DNA from: an uncultured Verrucomicrobiota bacterium
GTDB taxonomy: Bacteria > Verrucomicrobiota > Verrucomicrobiia > Chthoniobacterales > SZAS-18
Direction of reading: 5' to 3'
Length of the DNA stretch: 8,545 bases
NCBI GenBank assembly: GCA_937873255.1
Contig: CALMVM010000078.1
Location: forward strand, 1 to 8,545
The notes under the pieces: generated by a model
The model's database searches: none
What the model saw: the letters and a program-made list of their open reading frames with translations, nothing else
Told to the model about the DNA's origin: nothing
Position numbers and translations under genes: made by a program
Shown: piece after piece, positions 6,793 through 8,545 of the stretch
How the letters are laid out: each line of letters starts with the position of its first letter
Numbering within the stretch: the first letter of the stretch is position 1

Positions 6793-6866
6793 GCATCCGT
6801 AGCTCAACTGGATAGAGCGCTGCCCTCCGAAGGCAGAGGTTGTGGGTTCGACCCCCGCCGGATGCA
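6793..6866 (+). tRNA. tRNA-Arg, anticodon CCG
   Basis: The 74 bases fold as a full cloverleaf. The acceptor stem is GCATCCG with CGGATGC (7 bp), followed by discriminator A. The D stem is GCTC with GAGC around AACTGGATA. The anticodon stem is CTGCC with GGCAG around loop CTCCGAA, giving anticodon CCG at 6827-6829. The variable loop is AGGTT. The T stem is GTGGG with CCCGC (one G-U pair) around TTCGACC. The anticodon reads codon CGG, arginine. CCA is not encoded after the discriminator. It lies between two minus-strand genes on the opposite strand, so it has its own transcription unit. Confidence 0.97.
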
Positions 6867-6905
6867 AGCCTCCCGAGTTTCACCGATCTCTCGCGGCGTC
6901 GCCGG

Positions 6906-7964
6906 TCAGGTCAGACGCACTTCCGCCCCGGTGTCGCTGGACTCGTAGATCGCCATGAGCATCTTCATCAGATCCACGGCCTGATCGACGTTGTTGACCG
7001 GCGGCCGGCCGGTGCGCACCGCGTCCAGGAAATCCGCCATCTGGTAATCGAATCCGTTCGTCTCCGGGCCGGTCTGGATCGCGGTCGCCTTGCGCTCTTT
7101 TTCGCGCATCGTATAAAAGACCGCCGGGTTCAAGCTCAACGTCCCTTGGTCGCCGTACAGCGTCGTATTTTCCAATTCGTGACCCGCCCACGGACTTTTC
7201 GGCACGGCGTCGGTCATGTTGCCGGCCCAGGTCACTTCCAAGTGCATCACCAATCCGCCTTCGAAACGCAGCATCGCAAAGCCGCTGTCCTCCACGTCGA
7301 ATTTCACCTCGGCCGGCACCGTGCGTCGGAAATTCGCCGACACCTGTGCGCTGACCGACACCGGCTTGGGGCAGCCCGCGAGATACCACGCGGCGTCGAG
7401 CGCGTGCACGCCGATGTCGATCATCGCGCCGCCACCAGCCTTGCTCTTTTCCAGAAACCATCCCCCCCCCCCCCCCCGAATCCCCGCCCAACGCACCCGC
7501 TCCCCCATGGCGAAATACATTTTTACCAGCCCGCCCTCATCGACGATTTGCCTTCCGGCGAGCATCTTGTTGTTGAACCGCGACTGCCGGCTGAACGCGT
7601 AGACCAATCCCCGTGCCTTCGCTTCCGCGCGGATCGACTCCACCTCGGCGACGTTCATCGTCGGCGGTTTTTCGCAAAGCACATGCTTGCCCGCCCGGAG
7701 CGCGGAAAGCGTCGCGGAGGCGTGCAGGTAATTCGGCAGCGAAACGACGACCGCACCCACCGCCGGGTCAGCCAGCATGTCGTCGTATTGCGCGTACCCC
7801 CTTTCGGGCGAGAACTGCGCGGCGAACTTTTCGCGCCGCTCCGCGCCCAAATCGCACGCCGCGTAAACATGCGCGCCGGGCAACGAGGCGGCGGCAATGG
7901 CGTGTTGTTCGCCGGGCCAGCCGAGGCCCAGGAAACCGAGGTTGACCGTTTCGACGTTGCTCAT
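6906..7964 (-). CDS. Gfo/Idh/MocA family NAD(P)-dependent oxidoreductase
   Basis: A 352-residue oxidoreductase with an N-terminal Rossmann domain: LGFLGLGWPGEQH (9-21, the dinucleotide loop), acidic D38 at the end of the second strand (AACDLG), VVVSLPNYLH (72-81), and the family motif AGKHVLCEKP (91-100) with the catalytic-type lysine K99. The C-terminal substrate domain carries AGGGAMIDIGVHALDAAWYL (176-195), where D183 and H187 are the usual active-site pair. Members act on sugars, inositols and related polyols; the substrate cannot be read here. No signal peptide is seen, so it is probably cytosolic. ATG 7964 is preferred; a longer TTG reading from 8009 enters the palindromic spacer and has no family match. 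Residues 164-168 are five glycines encoded by a 16-base G run, in a loop where relatives I recall read like GIPGWGxWF. The gene looks single, with a spacer of 178 bases upstream and the tRNA downstream. Confidence 0.93.
   Translation of the reverse strand: MSNVETVNLGFLGLGWPGEQHAIAAASLPGAHVYAACDLGAERREKFAAQFSPERGYAQYDDMLADPAVGAVVVSLPNYLHASATLSALRAGKHVLCEKPPTMNVAEVESIRAEAKARGLVYAFSRQSRFNNKMLAGRQIVDEGGLVKMYFAMGERVRWAGIRGGGGGWFLEKSKAGGGAMIDIGVHALDAAWYLAGCPKPVSVSAQVSANFRRTVPAEVKFDVEDSGFAMLRFEGGLVMHLEVTWAGNMTDAVPKSPWAGHELENTTLYGDQGTLSLNPAVFYTMREKERKATAIQTGPETNGFDYQMADFLDAVRTGRPPVNNVDQAVDLMKMLMAIYESSDTGAEVRLT
7462..7477. repeat. 16-base C/G homopolymer inside the oxidoreductase gene
   Basis: Sixteen uninterrupted C on the plus strand (G on the coding strand), inside the Gfo/Idh/MocA gene. 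The frame stays open with 16: CGG, four GGG, GGA, then TGG. Removing one base would bring a TGA at 7421-7423 into frame and give about 180 residues. Adding one would shift into a frame that stays open to 6880. The tract is either a slippage-prone site or a sequencing or assembly artefact. Confidence 0.95.
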
Positions 7965-7990
7965 GCAGTTGCAATCGCGCGACCCATGCA

Positions 7991-8002
7991 GGACGCGCGT
8001 CC
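7991..8002. promoter_or_regulatory. 12-bp perfect palindrome upstream of the oxidoreductase
   Basis: GGACGCGCGTCC is self-complementary over all 12 bases and lies 26 bases upstream of the oxidoreductase ATG at 7964. It also abuts the large imperfect inverted repeat that begins at 8005. It could be an operator for a dimeric regulator, or simply a part of the adjacent palindromic element. No promoter boxes are clear around it. Confidence 0.4.
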
Positions 8003-8004
8003 AA

Positions 8005-8122
8005 AACAAGGTCCTGATGGCTCTCCGAGCCGATCCCTGGATTTTCCGGATCGCGGGTCGTTGCGATCACGCCCAGGCAGAAGAAAATAGGGATCGGCTC
8101 GGAAAGCCACCCCTACCTTGTT
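8005..8122. repeat. 118-base imperfect palindromic element with nested hairpin
   Basis: The outer arms AACAAGGT (8005-8012) and ACCTTGTT (8115-8122) match perfectly. Six unpaired bases follow on each side. The inner arms 8019-8038 and 8089-8108 then match in 19 of 20 positions (core CCGAGCCGATCCCT). The 50-base centre holds a further hairpin, GATCGC (8049-8054) with GCGATC (8063-8068). The whole lies between the efflux adaptor gene and the oxidoreductase. It may be a small palindromic repeat of MITE or REP type, a structured RNA, or a terminator of the adaptor transcript; on the minus strand the stem ends in CCTTGTTTTGG, a weak U-rich tail. Confidence 0.75.
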
Positions 8123-8127
8123 AACGA

Positions 8128-8140
8128 CCGCCTGCGGCGG
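8128..8140 (-). terminator. GC-rich hairpin after the efflux adaptor stop
   Basis: CCGCC (8128-8132) pairs with GGCGG (8136-8140) around a three-base loop, three bases beyond the adaptor gene's stop on the minus strand. No T-run follows, so it is a weak terminator candidate that may act together with the larger hairpin beyond it. Confidence 0.3.
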
Positions 8141-8143
8141 GAC

Positions 8144-8545
8144 TCAAGCCTCCTTCTTTTCCTCTTGGTGGACCGTGACTTTCTCGCCTTCCACCAAGTC
8201 GGTCGTCGGGTTGATGACCAACGTTTCGTTCCCCTGTAAACCGCTGACGATCTCGATTGTCTTGCCAAAATCACGACCCATCTTCACATCACGATAACGA
8301 ATCGTTTGTTGACCATCGACCACCGCCACGCGCGGACCCTCCTTGCGGATGTCGACCGTGTTCGCGGGCACGAGAAGGGCGGGTTCGTTCTGTTGCACCT
8401 TGAAACGCACCGTCAGGTACATGCCCGGCAGGAGTTTGCCGTTCTCGCTCGGGAGTTGGATTTCGACGCGTTCGGTGCGCGCCGTCGGGTCGAGCGAATC
8501 GGAGGTGCGGGTGCCCTTGCCCGTGAAAATCTTCTGCGGAGACTG
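8144..8545 (-). CDS. RND efflux membrane fusion protein (HlyD family), C-terminal part
   Basis: The frame is open from the window edge at 8545 to TGA at 8144-8146, giving the last 133 residues; the N-terminus is outside the window. The visible part starts in the beta-barrel domain with TGKGTRTSDSLDPTARTERV, then IQLPSENGKLLPGMYLTVRF, the highly conserved block of periplasmic adaptor subunits of tripartite RND pumps. The membrane-proximal domain follows: LLVPANTVDIRKEGPRVAVV, then a glycine-containing segment FGKTIEIVSGLQGNETLVIN, ending in an acidic and lysine-rich tail, HQEEKKEA. Such adaptors link an inner-membrane RND transporter to an outer-membrane channel and export drugs, metals or other compounds. 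The substrate cannot be told. The ATG at 8422 lies inside the conserved block (LPGMYL) and is not the start. Transporter and channel genes are not in the window. Confidence 0.92.
   Translation of the reverse strand, partial: QSPQKIFTGKGTRTSDSLDPTARTERVEIQLPSENGKLLPGMYLTVRFKVQQNEPALLVPANTVDIRKEGPRVAVVDGQQTIRYRDVKMGRDFGKTIEIVSGLQGNETLVINPTTDLVEGEKVTVHQEEKKEA

Noticed and set aside
6698..6883. N-terminal extension of ProB by 62 residues
   Set aside because: It would read through the tRNA-Arg gene on the other strand and has no kinase-family similarity; ATG 6697 starts right before the VIKLGTG motif.
6840..8090. Long open frame on the plus strand opposite the Gfo/Idh/MocA gene
   Set aside because: It begins inside the tRNA, is rich in R/H/P without any family pattern, and the opposite strand encodes a complete oxidoreductase.
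1..8545. CRISPR array, integrase, transposase or prophage genes
   Set aside because: No regularly spaced direct repeats and no mobile-element protein motifs were found; the repeats present are palindromic and non-coding.

Overview
This is a GC-rich bacterial chromosomal window. The mix of a stand-alone deoxyhypusine-synthase-like gene, weak or absent Shine-Dalgarno sequences before most starts, and dispersed palindromic repeats (one type translating as PQITQISAD or NLRNLW) suggests an environmental Verrucomicrobiota or a related PVC-group organism. That placement is inference; no rRNA or other decisive marker is present.

Plus-strand half (1-4496): a non-coding leader with an 18-bp perfect inverted repeat, then a deoxyhypusine synthase family enzyme (226-1434). 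A compact type II toxin-antitoxin pair follows (antitoxin 1469-1687, PIN/VapC toxin 1687-2115, overlapping by one base), then histidinol dehydrogenase hisD (2140-3429). A gap with two small hairpins leads to a secreted protein of unknown function with a CxxC motif (3525-4496). The first four genes are closely spaced and could be co-transcribed, although their functions (protein or polyamine modification, RNA cleavage, histidine synthesis) are unrelated.

Minus-strand half (4516-8545), in transcription order: the C-terminal part of an RND-efflux membrane fusion protein, cut by the window edge (8545-8144). A 178-base spacer with a large imperfect inverted repeat and a 12-bp palindrome precedes a Gfo/Idh/MocA-family oxidoreductase (7964-6906) that carries a 16-base homopolymer inside its coding sequence. 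A plus-strand tRNA-Arg(CCG) lies at 6793-6866. Last come proB (6697-5873) and proA (5781-4516), the first two enzymes of proline synthesis from glutamate. ProB ends inside a perfect 30-bp inverted-repeat element that fills the proB-proA gap and supplies its last residues and stop codon. proA converges on the secreted-protein gene with only 19 bases between the stop codons.

I see no multi-gene novel system. The most unusual items are the hairpin repeat forming the end of proB, the G16 tract in the oxidoreductase, where a one-base change would alter the protein, and the bacterial deoxyhypusine-synthase-like enzyme, whose substrate is not evident.
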